A stretch of 64,000 nt of DNA. It comes from Actinocrispum wychmicini (GTDB lineage Bacteria; Actinomycetota; Actinomycetes; Mycobacteriales; Pseudonocardiaceae). This document shows positions 7,504 through 18,900 of the stretch, one piece after another. The position numbers were made by a program, and so were the translations under genes. Positions within the stretch are counted from its first letter, which is position 1, and every line of letters begins with the position of its first letter. The notes under the pieces are model-generated. The model made no database searches and was not told the origin of the DNA. It saw nothing but the letters and a program-made list of their open reading frames with translations. The DNA lies in contig NZ_SLWS01000003.1 in assembly GCF_004345645.1 (NCBI RefSeq), positions 558,001 to 622,000 of the forward strand, given 5' to 3'.

Positions 7504-8829
7504 ATGGCCACGGTCGACGTGAACCAGGTGTCCGCTGCCGATACCCTTCCCCCGGGGCCGACATCGTCGCGGATCGTCCAGACCTTCAAATACACCGTCG
7601 CGCGCAGCAAGTTCTACGCGGACCTGCAACGCAAGTACGGCGACACGTTCACCATGCGGATCACCGGCAACCGCAACATCGTCGCGCTCACCCGGCCCGA
7701 GCACATCAAGACGGTGTTCACCGGGCCGTCGTCGGTGTTCCACGCCAGCGAGGCGAACAAGATCCTGCTGCCGGTGACCGGCCCGAACTCGTTGCTGGCC
7801 CTGGACGAGGACCCGCACCTGCGGGCCCGCAAGCTGCTGATGCCCGCGTTCAACGGCGCCGCGCTGCGCGGCTACCGGGACATGATGACCGACCTGACGC
7901 TGGCCGAGATCGAGCGGTGGCCGACCGGCCAGGTCTTCGCGTCCCAGCCCCGGATGGCCGCGATCACCCTGGAAGTCATCCTGCGGGTGGTGTTCGGGAT
8001 GGACAAGGGGCCACGGCTGACCGAGCTGCGGGACGTGATCCACCGGATCTCCAGCATCGGGCCGATCGGCTTCATCGGCTGGGCCTACCCGAAACTGGAC
8101 CGGTTCTGGCCGTGGAAGCGCAACAAGGAGAACCTACAGCTGGCCGACAGGTTGCTGTACGCCGAGATCGACGAGCGGCGGGCCGCGACCGACCTGGCCG
8201 ACCGCCAGGACGTCCTGTCCCGGCTGCTGACCGGCGCGGAGATCGAGGCGACCAACCCGGAACTGCGGGACCACATGATCTCGCTGCTGATCGCCGGGCA
8301 CGACACCACGTCGACCGCGCTCGCGTGGACGTTCCACGAACTGGCCCGCCGGCCCGAGGTGCAGCGCGCCGCGCACGACGCCGCCGACCGCGGCGACGAG
8401 GACTACCTGCTGGCCATCCACAAGGAAGTCATGCGGCTGCGGCCGGTCGTCCAGAACGTGGGACGCACGTTGATGCAGCCCACCGAGGTCGCCGGGTACC
8501 AGCTGCCGGCCGGCACGATCGTCGCGCCGATCATCAACGTGGTGCACCGCGCCCCGGAGGCGCATGAGGCGCCGGAGGAGTTCCGGCCCGAGCGGTTCGT
8601 CGGCAAGCAGCCGGACGCGAACACCTGGATCCCGTTCGGCGGCGGCGTGCACAGGTGCGTCGGGGCGGGTTTCTCGTTGCAGGAGTCGGGTGCGGTGCTC
8701 CTCGAAGTGCTGCGCCGGTACCACGTGAGCGTGCCGAGCCTGACGCCGGAACAGCCACGATCGCGGCACGTCACCCAGGTTCCGGGCAACGGCAGCCGGA
8801 TCATCGTGACACCGCGTCAATCAGCGTAG
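7504..8829 (+). CDS. Cytochrome P450 monooxygenase
   Basis: A 441-residue soluble bacterial P450. I-helix oxygen-activation motif AGHDTTS, K-helix ExxR in EVMRLRP, and heme loop FGGGVHRCVGAGFS with axial ligand Cys385. ATG at 7504 has a GGGAGGG ribosome site; an in-frame start at 7390 would add a proline-rich stretch that looks like non-coding leader. It is the first gene of the long plus-strand operon and ends 8 bases before the Dieckmann-cyclase candidate. It most likely oxidises the polyketide, the amino acid or the final ring product. No ferredoxin or reductase gene lies beside it, so electrons must come from elsewhere in the genome. Confidence 0.93.
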   Translation: MATVDVNQVSAADTLPPGPTSSRIVQTFKYTVARSKFYADLQRKYGDTFTMRITGNRNIVALTRPEHIKTVFTGPSSVFHASEANKILLPVTGPNSLLALDEDPHLRARKLLMPAFNGAALRGYRDMMTDLTLAEIERWPTGQVFASQPRMAAITLEVILRVVFGMDKGPRLTELRDVIHRISSIGPIGFIGWAYPKLDRFWPWKRNKENLQLADRLLYAEIDERRAATDLADRQDVLSRLLTGAEIEATNPELRDHMISLLIAGHDTTSTALAWTFHELARRPEVQRAAHDAADRGDEDYLLAIHKEVMRLRPVVQNVGRTLMQPTEVAGYQLPAGTIVAPIINVVHRAPEAHEAPEEFRPERFVGKQPDANTWIPFGGGVHRCVGAGFSLQESGAVLLEVLRRYHVSVPSLTPEQPRSRHVTQVPGNGSRIIVTPRQSA

Positions 8830-8837
8830 GGGGAAAC

Positions 8838-9641
8838 ATGACCACGGCCGGGCCATGGCGGGTCCTGAGCGACGCCGGTGTCGAGGACATCGTTCTCGTC
8901 TGCGACTTCCCGACCCAGATCCGCCCCGAAGCGGGCTTCTCGCACCTGGCGCCGCTGCTGGACCCCGCGCGTACGGTGTGGGAGGCCGTGCCACCGCCGG
9001 CCGGCAGCGAGCAGGGCTGGTCCAGCGACGACTACCTGCGGTACTGGATGGACGCTCTCGGTGACGTCACCGTGGGCGCGGTGCTGGGGTTCTGCGCCGG
9101 CTGCGTGTTCGCCGCCGCGGTCACCGAACAGGTCGCCGAGCGGCAGGGGCGGACACCGCGGCTGGTGGTGTTCGACCCGGAACAGCCCACCAGCGGCGCG
9201 TTGTACGCCCAGTACCACCGCGGCGCCGAACTGTTCGGCGCGGTGTTGCCCCCCGACGAGGTCGTGGAGATCCTCGGCCGCGGCCAGAAGCTGTTGGCGG
9301 ACAACGACGACGTCCAGATCTTCGGCCCGGCGTTGAGCGCGCTCTACGCGGAGGTCGGCGACGCCGCCTTCGCGCGGGTCGGGCTGGATCCGGTGCGCCG
9401 GGCCGAGCTGGCCGCCACGTTCGCGTCGTTCGTCAACTGGGTCGTGGCGGCCGACCAGATCGACCCGAGGCCGGCGTGGGCCTCGGCCACCGCGGTGACG
9501 TCGCAGACCCGCGGCACCGCCGCCGATCTGGCGCTGCGGGAGATCCGTCTCGACGTCGCCCACGTCGACCTGCTGCGGGACGCGGGCGTGGCGGGCACGG
9601 TTTCCGAACTGCTCAGCGCGGTGCCCGGCACAGTGGACTGA
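8838..9641 (+). CDS. Alpha/beta-hydrolase with Cys nucleophile; candidate Dieckmann cyclase
   Basis: A 267-residue alpha/beta-hydrolase-like protein whose nucleophile elbow reads GFCAGC, placing Cys86 where thioesterases have Ser. Asp113 (VVFDPEQ) and His242 (VAHVDLL) complete a plausible Cys-Asp-His triad. Dieckmann cyclases of tetramic acid and pyridone pathways (TrdC, SlgL, NcmC type) are this size, use a Cys-Asp-His triad and sit beside the NRPS genes. They cyclise a beta-ketoacyl-aminoacyl thioester by C-C bond formation with release from the carrier protein. That fits this cluster, whose last PKS module leaves a beta-keto group and which has no thioesterase. A type II editing thioesterase is the main alternative, but those normally keep Ser. 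Start ATG has GGGGGAAAC upstream. Confidence 0.8.
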   Translation: MTTAGPWRVLSDAGVEDIVLVCDFPTQIRPEAGFSHLAPLLDPARTVWEAVPPPAGSEQGWSSDDYLRYWMDALGDVTVGAVLGFCAGCVFAAAVTEQVAERQGRTPRLVVFDPEQPTSGALYAQYHRGAELFGAVLPPDEVVEILGRGQKLLADNDDVQIFGPALSALYAEVGDAAFARVGLDPVRRAELAATFASFVNWVVAADQIDPRPAWASATAVTSQTRGTAADLALREIRLDVAHVDLLRDAGVAGTVSELLSAVPGTVD

Positions 9642-9663
9642 ACAAGACGAGAGGGGAGCCATC

Positions 9664-11196
9664 GTGGGGGACGCCTCGGCATGGTCCGCCGCCACCGGCA
9701 ACGAGGAATCGCTGTGGCTGCTGGAGAAGTTCGTCCCGGACAGCGCGGTCAACAACGTCGCGTTCGCGTTCCGCGTGCCCGGGACCCTTCGCCGGGACAC
9801 GCTGAACTCCGCGCTGCGGCACGTGATCGCCCAGCACGACGCCCTGCGGACCCGGTTCCGGGTGGACGAGTCCCGCCTGGTGAAGTCGGTGGCCGACACG
9901 GCCGTCGAGTTCGAGGCGGTCACCGACCTGGTTGGCTTCGCCAACCAGGTCCTCCCGCTGGACGGCCGTCCGCTGCTGCGCGCTGGAATCCACAGTGGAC
10001 CGAACGGCGACGAGGTGTGCCTGGTCGCGCATCACCTCGTGTTCGACGCGATCTCCGCGTTCGCACTCGGTGAGTCCTTGGCCGCCGCGTATGACGCGAT
10101 CGAAGACCACCGTGAGCCGGAACCAGTGTCCAGTGCGCAACCGACGCAGGGGCAGCCGAGTGACTTCTGGCGGGACCACCTGGACGGGTTCGACCCCGAC
10201 CGGCTCAGGCTGAACATCGACACCCATGAAAGTCCGCAGTGGACACTCGCGGGCTCGGAGGTCGACTACCACCTGCGCGCGGAAGTCCCGAACGTGATCC
10301 GCCGGCTGCGCAAGGAAATGCGCGCGCCGGACGCGGTGGTGCTGCTGGCCGCGTACTACGTTCTGCTCGCGTCCCACGGCGCCGGACCGGACCTGGTCGT
10401 CGGCTGCCCGTTCACCACCCGGGACGAGTCGTCGGCCCGCGCGATCGGTTTCCACGTGAACGTGCTGCCGTTGCGCGCGTCCGTGGACCGGACCGTGACC
10501 TTCCGACACCTGACGCGGGAACTCCGCACGCTGTTCTTCGCCGCGATGGACAACACCGCGGTCGACGTCGACGCTGTGCTCCCGCAGTCCACGCGGTCCT
10601 CGTGGCGTAACCCGATCTTCCGGCACGTCTTCAACTATGTGCCCACCGGCACCGACATGACGTTCCAGATCGGTGGCCTGACCGCGGAACAGGTGCCCCT
10701 CGAAGCCCGGTTCGCCAAGTTCGACCTGGAGTTCTTCCTGCTCGCCGCGCCGGACGACCTGCGGCTGCGCGCGGTGTACTCGACCGAGGTGCATTCCGCG
10801 CGGGACGTGGAAGCGTTGCTGCGCCGGTACGAGGCGGTGCTGCTGGCCCTCGACGCCAACGTCGACCAGCCGATCGGCGAGATCCCGCTGTGGGCCGGGT
10901 TGGACTGGTCGAGCCCGGCACCCCCGCACCCGGCCGTCGTGGAACCCGTCGCGGCGCTGGACGCGAACGACGCCCTCGTCCAGACGTTCGTGGGGCTGTG
11001 GAAGCAGATGCTCACCCGCGACGACCTGGACGCCGACTCCAACTTCTTCGCCAACGGCGGCCAGTCGCTGCTCGCCGCGCTGCTCGCGCAACGCGCCGAG
11101 GAGGTCGCCGGGGTGCCGATCCCGCTCGCGGAGTTCTTCACCCACGCGACACCGGCGACGCTGGCCGCGTACGTACGTGCGGGACAGGCTGCCTGA
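9664..11196 (+). CDS. NRPS condensation-PCP didomain protein
   Basis: A 510-residue protein. Residues about 1-420 form a condensation domain with the catalytic HHxxxD motif as HHLVFD (His124, Asp128). The C-terminal carrier domain has FFANGGQSLLAA with phosphopantetheine Ser468. There is no adenylation domain; that is supplied by the next protein, whose start overlaps this stop (TGATG). The condensation domain most likely joins the terminal beta-ketoacyl chain from PKS module 7 to an aminoacyl group to give a beta-ketoamide. Two carrier domains are present in the C-PCP/A-PCP pair, so the amino acid may be passed from one to the other. GTG start with GAGAGGGGAG upstream. Split C and A proteins are unusual compared with single C-A-PCP proteins of tetramate pathways. 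Confidence 0.92.
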   Translation: MGDASAWSAATGNEESLWLLEKFVPDSAVNNVAFAFRVPGTLRRDTLNSALRHVIAQHDALRTRFRVDESRLVKSVADTAVEFEAVTDLVGFANQVLPLDGRPLLRAGIHSGPNGDEVCLVAHHLVFDAISAFALGESLAAAYDAIEDHREPEPVSSAQPTQGQPSDFWRDHLDGFDPDRLRLNIDTHESPQWTLAGSEVDYHLRAEVPNVIRRLRKEMRAPDAVVLLAAYYVLLASHGAGPDLVVGCPFTTRDESSARAIGFHVNVLPLRASVDRTVTFRHLTRELRTLFFAAMDNTAVDVDAVLPQSTRSSWRNPIFRHVFNYVPTGTDMTFQIGGLTAEQVPLEARFAKFDLEFFLLAAPDDLRLRAVYSTEVHSARDVEALLRRYEAVLLALDANVDQPIGEIPLWAGLDWSSPAPPHPAVVEPVAALDANDALVQTFVGLWKQMLTRDDLDADSNFFANGGQSLLAALLAQRAEEVAGVPIPLAEFFTHATPATLAAYVRAGQAA

Positions 11197-12968
11197 TGAC
11201 CGCCGGACTGAGGTCGCCAAGGCCGACGCCGTGGCGACGGTACCGGGCCGAGACCATGCACGGGCTGTTCCGGTGGTGTGTTGAGCGATGGCCGACGGCG
11301 GTCGCGTTACGTCACCACGACCGCGAGATCAACTACGCCGAACTGGACGCGATGTCGGACGGTTACGCGGCGGCGTTGGCGGCCAGGGGAGTGGGGCCGG
11401 GTCATTTCGTGCCTGTGCTGATGCCGAGGACCCCGGAGTTCATCGCGGTGCTGCTGGCCGTGCTGAAACGCGGCGCCGCGTACGCCGCCTTGGATCTGCG
11501 CTGGCCACGGCCCCGGTTGATCGACATGATGACCATGCTGGCCGCGCCTGTCGTGGTCACCGAGGCCGATGGCCCGTGGCCGTTGCCGGTGTGGCGTCCC
11601 GCGCTGGGCTCGGGGATCGCACTGCCGTTGCGGGTCAGCGGCGACGACGCGAGCGCGGTGTTCTTCACGTCCGGGTCGTCCGGCACGCCCAAGGCCGTGG
11701 TGTGCGCGCATCGTGGGACTGTGCGGCTGTTCGACGACTGGGACTTCGCGCCGGTCGGGTCGGGCGCGGTCATGCCGCAGTCACTGGCCGCGAGCTGGGA
11801 CGCGTTCGGGTTGGACTCGTGGGGTGTGCTGCTCGGCGGCGGCACCCTGATCCTGTTGGACGAAGGCACCTTGGAACTCGCCCGCCGGCTGCGTGAACTG
11901 GTCCGCGACGAAGGTGCGAACACGGTGTTCGTGCCGACCGCGGTGTTCCAGATGATCGTGGAGACGGATCTCGACGCGTTCGCCGGTCTCCGGGTGGTCG
12001 GCACCGGCGGCGAGCGGCTGTCGCCGCGGCACGCCGCCCAGTTCGTGCGGCGACACCCGGGCATCCCACTGCATAACATGTACGGTCCGGTGGAGAGCAC
12101 GATCGCCGCCACGGATCACGTTGTCCAGCCAGCAGACTGCGACCGTCCACACGGGATTCCCTTGGGGCACGCGCTGCCGGGCACCGACGCGTACGTGCTG
12201 GACGGCGACCGGCCGTGTGACGTCGGCGAGATCGGCGAGATCTGCCTGGCCGGGCAGGGCCTGGCGGTCGGCTACTGGCAGGACCCGGCGCTGACCGCGC
12301 GGAAGTTCGTCTCGGTCACCCTGGACGACGTGCCGACGCGGCTGTACCGCACAGGTGACCTGGGCAGCTGGACCTCGGACGGGCTGTTGCAGTTCCACGG
12401 CCGGCAGGACCGGCAGGTCAAGATCCGTGGACATCGGGTGGAGCCGGACGAGATCGAGCGGACCGCGCAGGATGTCGACGGGGTCGGCAGCGCGGTGGTC
12501 GTGCCGGTCGGCGGCGCCGACGGGAACTGGGAAGAGCTGTGCCTGTTCTACGTGAGCGTGGGCGAACTGTCCGAAGAGGACCTGCGGGCGCAGTTGGCCC
12601 GCCGGCTGCCGGGCTATCTCGTCCCTGGGCACGTGTATCGGATCGACCAGCTGCCGGTGCTGGAGGACCGCAAGGTCGACCGGCACGAGCTGCGGGCCGT
12701 CTTCGACCGGCACTGCGCGGCGGCCCAGGTCGACCAGCCACGGACGGCCACGGAACGGCTGCTTGCTGGCATCTTCACCGAAGTCCTGGGCGCACCGAAC
12801 GTGTCCCGTTCGGCCTCGATGTTCACGATGGGCGGCAACTCGTTGTCGGTGGCCCGGATGTGCGTGCGGATCGACGAGGAGTTCGGCGTCTCGATCCCGG
12901 TGTCGCAGGTCTTCGAAGCCGCGACGGTCGCGGGTATCGCCGGATTGCTGGAGGGAACAGATGACTGA
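11196..12968 (+). CDS. NRPS adenylation-PCP didomain protein
   Basis: A 590-residue protein that activates an amino acid as aminoacyl-AMP and loads it on its own carrier domain. Core motifs: [14 protein letters not shown] (A3), NMYGPVEST (A5), LYRTGDLG (A7), [13 protein letters not shown] (A8) and catalytic Lys in [10 protein letters not shown] (A10). The carrier domain at the C-terminus reads MGGNSLS with Ser549. Aligning by eye to GrsA suggests pocket residues D-A-L at the first three positions, with mostly small or hydrophobic residues after; this fits a non-polar side chain but is not a recognised code. The start overlaps the C-PCP stop and the stop overlaps the PKS start (ATGACTGA), so all three are coupled. 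The loaded residue would become the ring amino acid of the product. Confidence 0.92.
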   Translation: MTAGLRSPRPTPWRRYRAETMHGLFRWCVERWPTAVALRHHDREINYAELDAMSDGYAAALAARGVGPGHFVPVLMPRTPEFIAVLLAVLKRGAAYAALDLRWPRPRLIDMMTMLAAPVVVTEADGPWPLPVWRPALGSGIALPLRVSGDDASAVFFTSGSSGTPKAVVCAHRGTVRLFDDWDFAPVGSGAVMPQSLAASWDAFGLDSWGVLLGGGTLILLDEGTLELARRLRELVRDEGANTVFVPTAVFQMIVETDLDAFAGLRVVGTGGERLSPRHAAQFVRRHPGIPLHNMYGPVESTIAATDHVVQPADCDRPHGIPLGHALPGTDAYVLDGDRPCDVGEIGEICLAGQGLAVGYWQDPALTARKFVSVTLDDVPTRLYRTGDLGSWTSDGLLQFHGRQDRQVKIRGHRVEPDEIERTAQDVDGVGSAVVVPVGGADGNWEELCLFYVSVGELSEEDLRAQLARRLPGYLVPGHVYRIDQLPVLEDRKVDRHELRAVFDRHCAAAQVDQPRTATERLLAGIFTEVLGAPNVSRSASMFTMGGNSLSVARMCVRIDEEFGVSIPVSQVFEAATVAGIAGLLEGTDD

Positions 12969-15900
12969 GTCGACCGCCCTTCCGCTGCTCCTGTCCGGCC
13001 GGACCGAGGGCGAACTGCGGGAACGGGCCCGGCACCTGCTGTACCACCTGGCCGACCACCCCGGGCTCGCCCCGGCGGACGTCGCCTTGACGTTGGCTGT
13101 CACCGAGTCGCGCTTGGCGCACCGGGCGGCCGTCGTCGGCGACCCGCTGTTGGGGCTGGCGGCGTTAGCGGCCGGCGAGTTCTCTGCCGACGTTCTACGG
13201 TCGACAGTATACAATTCACAGGCGCCAGTGTTCGTCTTCCCCGGCCATGGTCCACAGTGGACGGGAATGGCCATGGCGTTGCTGGAGTCCTCCGAGGTGT
13301 TCGCGACCCGGATGAGGGAGTGCGCCGCGGCGTTGAACCCCTTCACCGGCTGGGACCTGCTGGATCCCCCCGACCTTGACCGAGTGGACGTGATCCAGCC
13401 GACGCTGTGGGCGGTCCTGGTGTCCTTGTCCGCGCTGTGGGAGTCCTGGGGTGTGCGGCCGGCGGCGGTGGTCGGGCACAGCATCGGCGAGGTGGCCGCG
13501 GCCTGTGTGACCGGCGCCCTGTCGATGTCCGACGGGGCTCTGGTGATCGCCCGGATCGGCCAGGCGCTGGCGACGTTGGCCGGTTTGGGCGCGATGGCCG
13601 CCGTCGCGTTGCCCGAGGCGCAGGTCCGGGACTTGTTGGACGAACGGGTGGGCCTCGCCGGGATCATCGCGCCTGCCCAGACCGTGATCTCCGGTGACGC
13701 CGACGCTGTGCCCGCGGTCGTCGACGAAATCCGCGCTCGTGGCGGCTGGGCGCAACCGATCGCGATACCCATGGCCGCGCACTCACGGCATATCGACCAG
13801 ATCAGCGATCGGTTGCGGGCGGACCTGGCGTCGATCCGGCCGCGCTCGGGCACGGTCCCGTTCTACTCGACCGCGACGGGACAGTTGATCGACACGGCTC
13901 GGCTCGACGCGGACCACTGGGTCGCGAGTCTGCGTAACCCCATGCTGTTCCAGTCGGCGGTCACCGCGGCACTCGGTGAGCACCGCGTGTTCCTTGAGGT
14001 GAGCCCACATCCGCTGCTCACCCTGGCTCTTCAGGAAACCGCCGAGGCGGCCGGTGTGGACGCGTTCGCCACCGGCACGCTCCGACGCGACGAAGGTGGC
14101 CTGGACCAGTGCCTGTCGGTCGCGGCGGGCCTGCACGTGCACGGCGTGGATATTGTATGGGAACGACCGTTCTACAATGGCAGTCGGATCCAGCTGCCGG
14201 GGACGGCCGCCGAACTCGTCGCGGAGCCGGTGTCGTCCTGGGTCGACACTGTCACCGGACTGTCCACCGCGGAGCGAAACCGGGTGCTGCTGCGGTTGAT
14301 CCGTGACCAGGCGGCGGCCGCGCTCGGTGTGTCGTCGCTGGACGGATTCCAACCGGGGCAACCGTTCCGGGAGGTCGGGTTCACGTCGTTGATCAACGTC
14401 GACCTGCGCAACCGGCTGGCGGCCATCACCGGCCTGCGGGTGCCGGTGACCGCGATCTTCGACCACCCCACGCCGACCCGGCTGGCGGACTTCCTGGAGT
14501 CCCAACTGACCGGCACCCGCGCCGAACCCACCCAGGTCCGGGCGGTCGCGCAGGACGACCCGGTCGCGATCGTCGGCATGGCGTGCCGTTTCCCCGGCGG
14601 CGTGTCCTCGCCCCAGGACCTGTGGGAACTGGTGTCCGATGGCCGCGACGCGGTGGGCTCGTTCCCGACCGACCGCGGCTGGGACGTGGCCGGCCGCTAC
14701 CACGAGGACGTCGACCAGGCGGGCCACTACTACCAGCGGGACGGCGGTTTCATCGAGAACGCCACCGAGTTCGACGCCGCGTTCTTCGGCATCTCCCCGC
14801 GTGAGGCCCTGGCGATGGACCCACAGCAACGACTGCTGCTGGAGGTGTCCTGGGAAGCCCTGGAGTCGGCGGGCATCCCCGCGGACTCGTTGCGAGGCAG
14901 TGACACCGGTGTCTTCATGGGCCTGATGACCCAGGACTACGGACCGGGCATCGACGGCCAGATGGCCGACTACGAGGGATACCTGTTCACCGGCGGCACC
15001 GGCAGTGTGGCGGCCGGACGGGTGTCCTTCACGTTCGGGTTCGACGGCCCCGCGGTCACCGTGGACACAGCGTGTTCGTCGTCGCTGGTGGCGTTGCACT
15101 TGGCGTGCCAGTCTGTACGGCTCGGCGAGTGTTCGCTGTCGTTGGCCGGGGGCGCGACTGTGCTGGCGAGCCTCGGTATGTTCATCGAGTTCAGCCGGCT
15201 GCGCGGCTTGGCCCCAGACGGCCGCTGTAAGGCCTTCTCCTCGTCAGCGAACGGTTTCGGGATCGGCGAGGGCGTCGGCATGGTCGCGATGGAGCGCCTG
15301 TCCGACGCCCAACGCCTCGGCCACACCGTGCTCGCCGTGGTCCGTGGCTCGGCCGTGAACCAGGACGGCCCCAGCTCCTGGCTGACCGCACCACACGGCC
15401 CGTCCCAGGAGAAGGTGGTCCGCCAAGCCCTCGCGAACGCCGGACTGTCCCCTTCGGACGTGGACGTGATCGAAGCCCACGGGACGGGCACGAAACTCGG
15501 CGACCCGATCGAAGCCCAAGCCCTGCTCGCGACCTACGGCCAGGACCGGGAGACCCCGATCCTGCTGGGCTCGGTGAAGTCGAACATAGGTCACGCCCAA
15601 GCCGCGGCGAGCGTCGCCGGTGTGATCAAGATGGTATACGGTATGCGCCACGGCCTCATCCCGGCCTCCCTGCACGTGGTGGAACCCACCCCGCACGTGG
15701 ACTGGACCATGGGCGCGGTGCAAGTGGCCGCGGAACACACCCCCTGGCCGGAAACCGGCCGCCCCCGCCGCGCAGCGGTGTCCGGCTTCGGCGTCAGCGG
15801 CACCAACGCCCACATGATCCTCGAAGCCCCCGCGCCGCCCCCGCCCGCCGATCCGCGTGTCTCGCGTTCCGGGACGGTGCGTCGCGCGTTGCCGGACCAT

Positions 15901-18900
15901 GAAATGCCCGTTGGGGAGGCAGCGGTCGTACCGTGGGTGCTGTCCGCCAAGTCCGCCGCCGCTCTTCGGGCTCAGGCCGAACGACTCCTTTCCGTCGAGT
16001 CGGATCCCGTTGACGTCGGCTACTCGTTGGTGACCACCCGGTCCGTTTTCGATCACCGGGCGGTCGTTGTTTCGGGCGATCCGCGGTCAGCTTTGGCGGA
16101 GTTCGCGGCCGGGGAGCCGTCCGCCGACGTGATCGAGGGTTCGGGACCGGGCGGGACCGGGCCGGTGTTCGTGTTCCCGGGCCAGGGGTCGCAGTGGGTC
16201 GGCATGGCGTCGGCGTTGCTCGCCGAGAACGAGGTGTTCGCGAACCGGATGAGTGAGTGCGCGGCGGCGCTCGACCCGCACGTCGACTGGGAGTTGTTGG
16301 AGGTCCTCACCGACGAGGAAACCTTGCTGCGGGTCGACGTGATCCAGCCGGTGTTGTGGGCGATGATGGTGTCCCTCGCCGCTGTGTGGGAGTCGTTCGG
16401 TGTCCGGCCGGCCGCCGTCGTCGGCCACAGCCAGGGGGAGATCGCGGCCGCGTGCGTGTCCGGCGCGCTGTCCATTGAGGACGCGGCGTTGGTGGTCGCG
16501 TTGCGGTCGCAGGCGATTCGGGCGTTGGCGGGTCGGGGCGGGATGGTGTCGGTTCCGCTGAACGAGGCCGCGGTACGGGAGTTCATCGCGCGGTGGGACG
16601 GGCGGATCTCGGTGGCCGCGGTGAACGGGCCGGCCGCGACCGTTGTCTCCGGTGACGCGGACGCGTTGGACGAACTGCTCGACCAGTACGCGGCCAAGGA
16701 CGTCCGGGCCAAGCGGATCCCGGTCGACTACGCCTCCCATTCGTCCCATGTGGACGCCATCCGCGACAAACTGCACACCCTGCTGGCCCCGATCTCCCCC
16801 CGGACCCCGGAGATCCCGTTCCACTCGACCGTCCCCGGCGACCACGACCTGCTGGACGGCGAGTACTGGTTCACGAACCTCCGTGAGACCGTGAACTTCG
16901 CGCCCACGGTCGCGGAGTTGGTCGACGAGGGTCACACGGTGTTCATCGAGGTCAGCGCCCACCCAGTGCTGGCCATGGCGGTCCAGGACATCCTCGGGGA
17001 CGCGGGCGTCGCCGTCGGCACCCTCCGGCGCGACGACGGCGGCCCGGACCGCCTGCTGATGTCCCTGGCCGAGGCGTTCGTCAACGGAACCGCCGTCGAT
17101 TGGGAACGAGCGTTCCAGAATGGACGCAAGGTCGACCTGCCGACGTACGCCTTCCAACGGGAACGCTTCTGGCTCACCGCGAAGCCGCAGTCCACCGGCG
17201 TGCCCGGTGGGATGACGGCTGTCGAGCACCCGTTCCTGACCGCCAAGGTCGTCCTGCCGGATGAAGACCTCCTGGTCACAGGCCGGATTTCGGTGCAGGA
17301 ACACCCGTGGCTGGTCGACCACGCCGTAAGCGGAACGGTGTTGCTACCCGGCGCGGCGTTGCTGGAGATGGCGCTGTTCGCGGGCGACCAGATCGGGTGG
17401 CCCACGGTCGACGAACTCACTCTGGACGCCCCGCTGCTCCTGGAAGACCACAGCGATGTGCAGGTGATCGTCGAACCCGCCGATGACACCGGACGGCGCC
17501 CGGTCAAGCTGTACTCACGGAACGCCGAAGACCAGCCCTGGATCCGGAACGCCATGGGTAGCCTCACCCAGGCCCCGGTGCCGACGGGCCCGATAGTTCC
17601 CTGGCCGCCCAACGCGATCCGCGTGGCCACCGACGGACTGTACGAGCAGCTCGCCACCTCCGGCTACGAGTACGGCCCCGCTTTCCAAGGCCTGCAAGCC
17701 ATGTGGCGGGACGAGCAGAACCTCTACGCCGAGGTACGCCTCCCGGACTCCACCGCCGAGTTCGCCATCCACCCGGCGCTGCTCGACGCCGCCCTGCACG
17801 CCAGTGTGCACGCGATGGTCGGTCAAGGCCCGGTGCTGCTGCCGTTCTCCTGGAGCGGAGTGACCCTGCGCGCAACTGGCGCGACCGCGCTGCGTGTCCA
17901 CATCGTCCTTAACGACAACACCATCACGCTCCACCTCACCGACACCGCGGGCCAACCCGTCGCCGACGTCACCGCCCTCGCGCTCAGGCCGGTCGCACCG
18001 GACGCTCTGCAAACCCGGAACGACCCGTTGTACGAGGTCAGCTGGGTGCCGGCGACGGTAGGCGAGCCACGGGACGTCGAGATCGTCAACTTCGCGGGCG
18101 ACTGCGGCGAACAAAACCCGTCGGTCGTGGCCCGTACTCTCACCCAGGAACTCCTGGCCTACCTGCAGAACTGGCTCGCCGAGGACCATCCGGAGGACGC
18201 CCAACTGGTCGTGGTGACCCGCGGTGCCGTCGGGCCGGACGTGACGGACCTCGGCGGCGCCGCGGTCTGGGGGCTCATCCGGTCCGCGCAGTCGGAGCAT
18301 CCGGGCCGGTTCGTCCTCGTCGACGTCGACGAGGACGAAGCGTCCGCGAAGGCGATCCGGGCCGCCGCGGCCGCCGGCGAGCCACAGGTCATCCTGCGCC
18401 AAGGCCAGATGCGGGTGCCCCGGTTGGCACGGGTCACCGCCAACGACGAGCTGCGCCCGCCCGCTGGCCCGTGGCGGATGGAGATCACGACCAAGGGCTC
18501 CATCGACAACCTGGCGCTGCTGCCGTGCCCGCAGGTGACCGAACCACTGGGCGAAGGCGAGGTCCGGGTCGGTGTCCGAGCCGCCGGGATCAACTTCCGG
18601 GACGTGCTGAACACCCTCGGCCTCTACCCGGGCGAAGCCGGCCGGCTCGGCCGGGAGTGCGCCGGGGTGGTGCTCGACGTCGGCCCGGGGGTCACCGGAT
18701 TCCGGGTGGGCGACCGGGTGCTCGGGCTCGTCCCGGGGTCGTTCGCGCCGATCACGATCGCCGACCACCGGATGCTCGCGCGGATGCCCGCCGGGTGGAC
18801 GTTCGAGCAGGCCGCCTCGATGCCCGCGGTGTTCCTGACCGCGCACCACGCCCTGATCGACCTGGCTGACCTGCGGCCAGGGGAGTCGATCCTGGTGCAC

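Noticed and set aside
12763-12960. In-frame upstream extension of the first PKS gene
   Set aside because: It lies wholly inside the A-PCP carrier domain gene in another frame; the ATG at 12961 with the overlapping stop is the normal coupled start.
15244-16056. Minus-strand frame opposite PKS module 1
   Set aside because: Composition of a shadow frame (His/Arg/Gly repeats), no domain, and it lies fully inside the KS-AT coding region.
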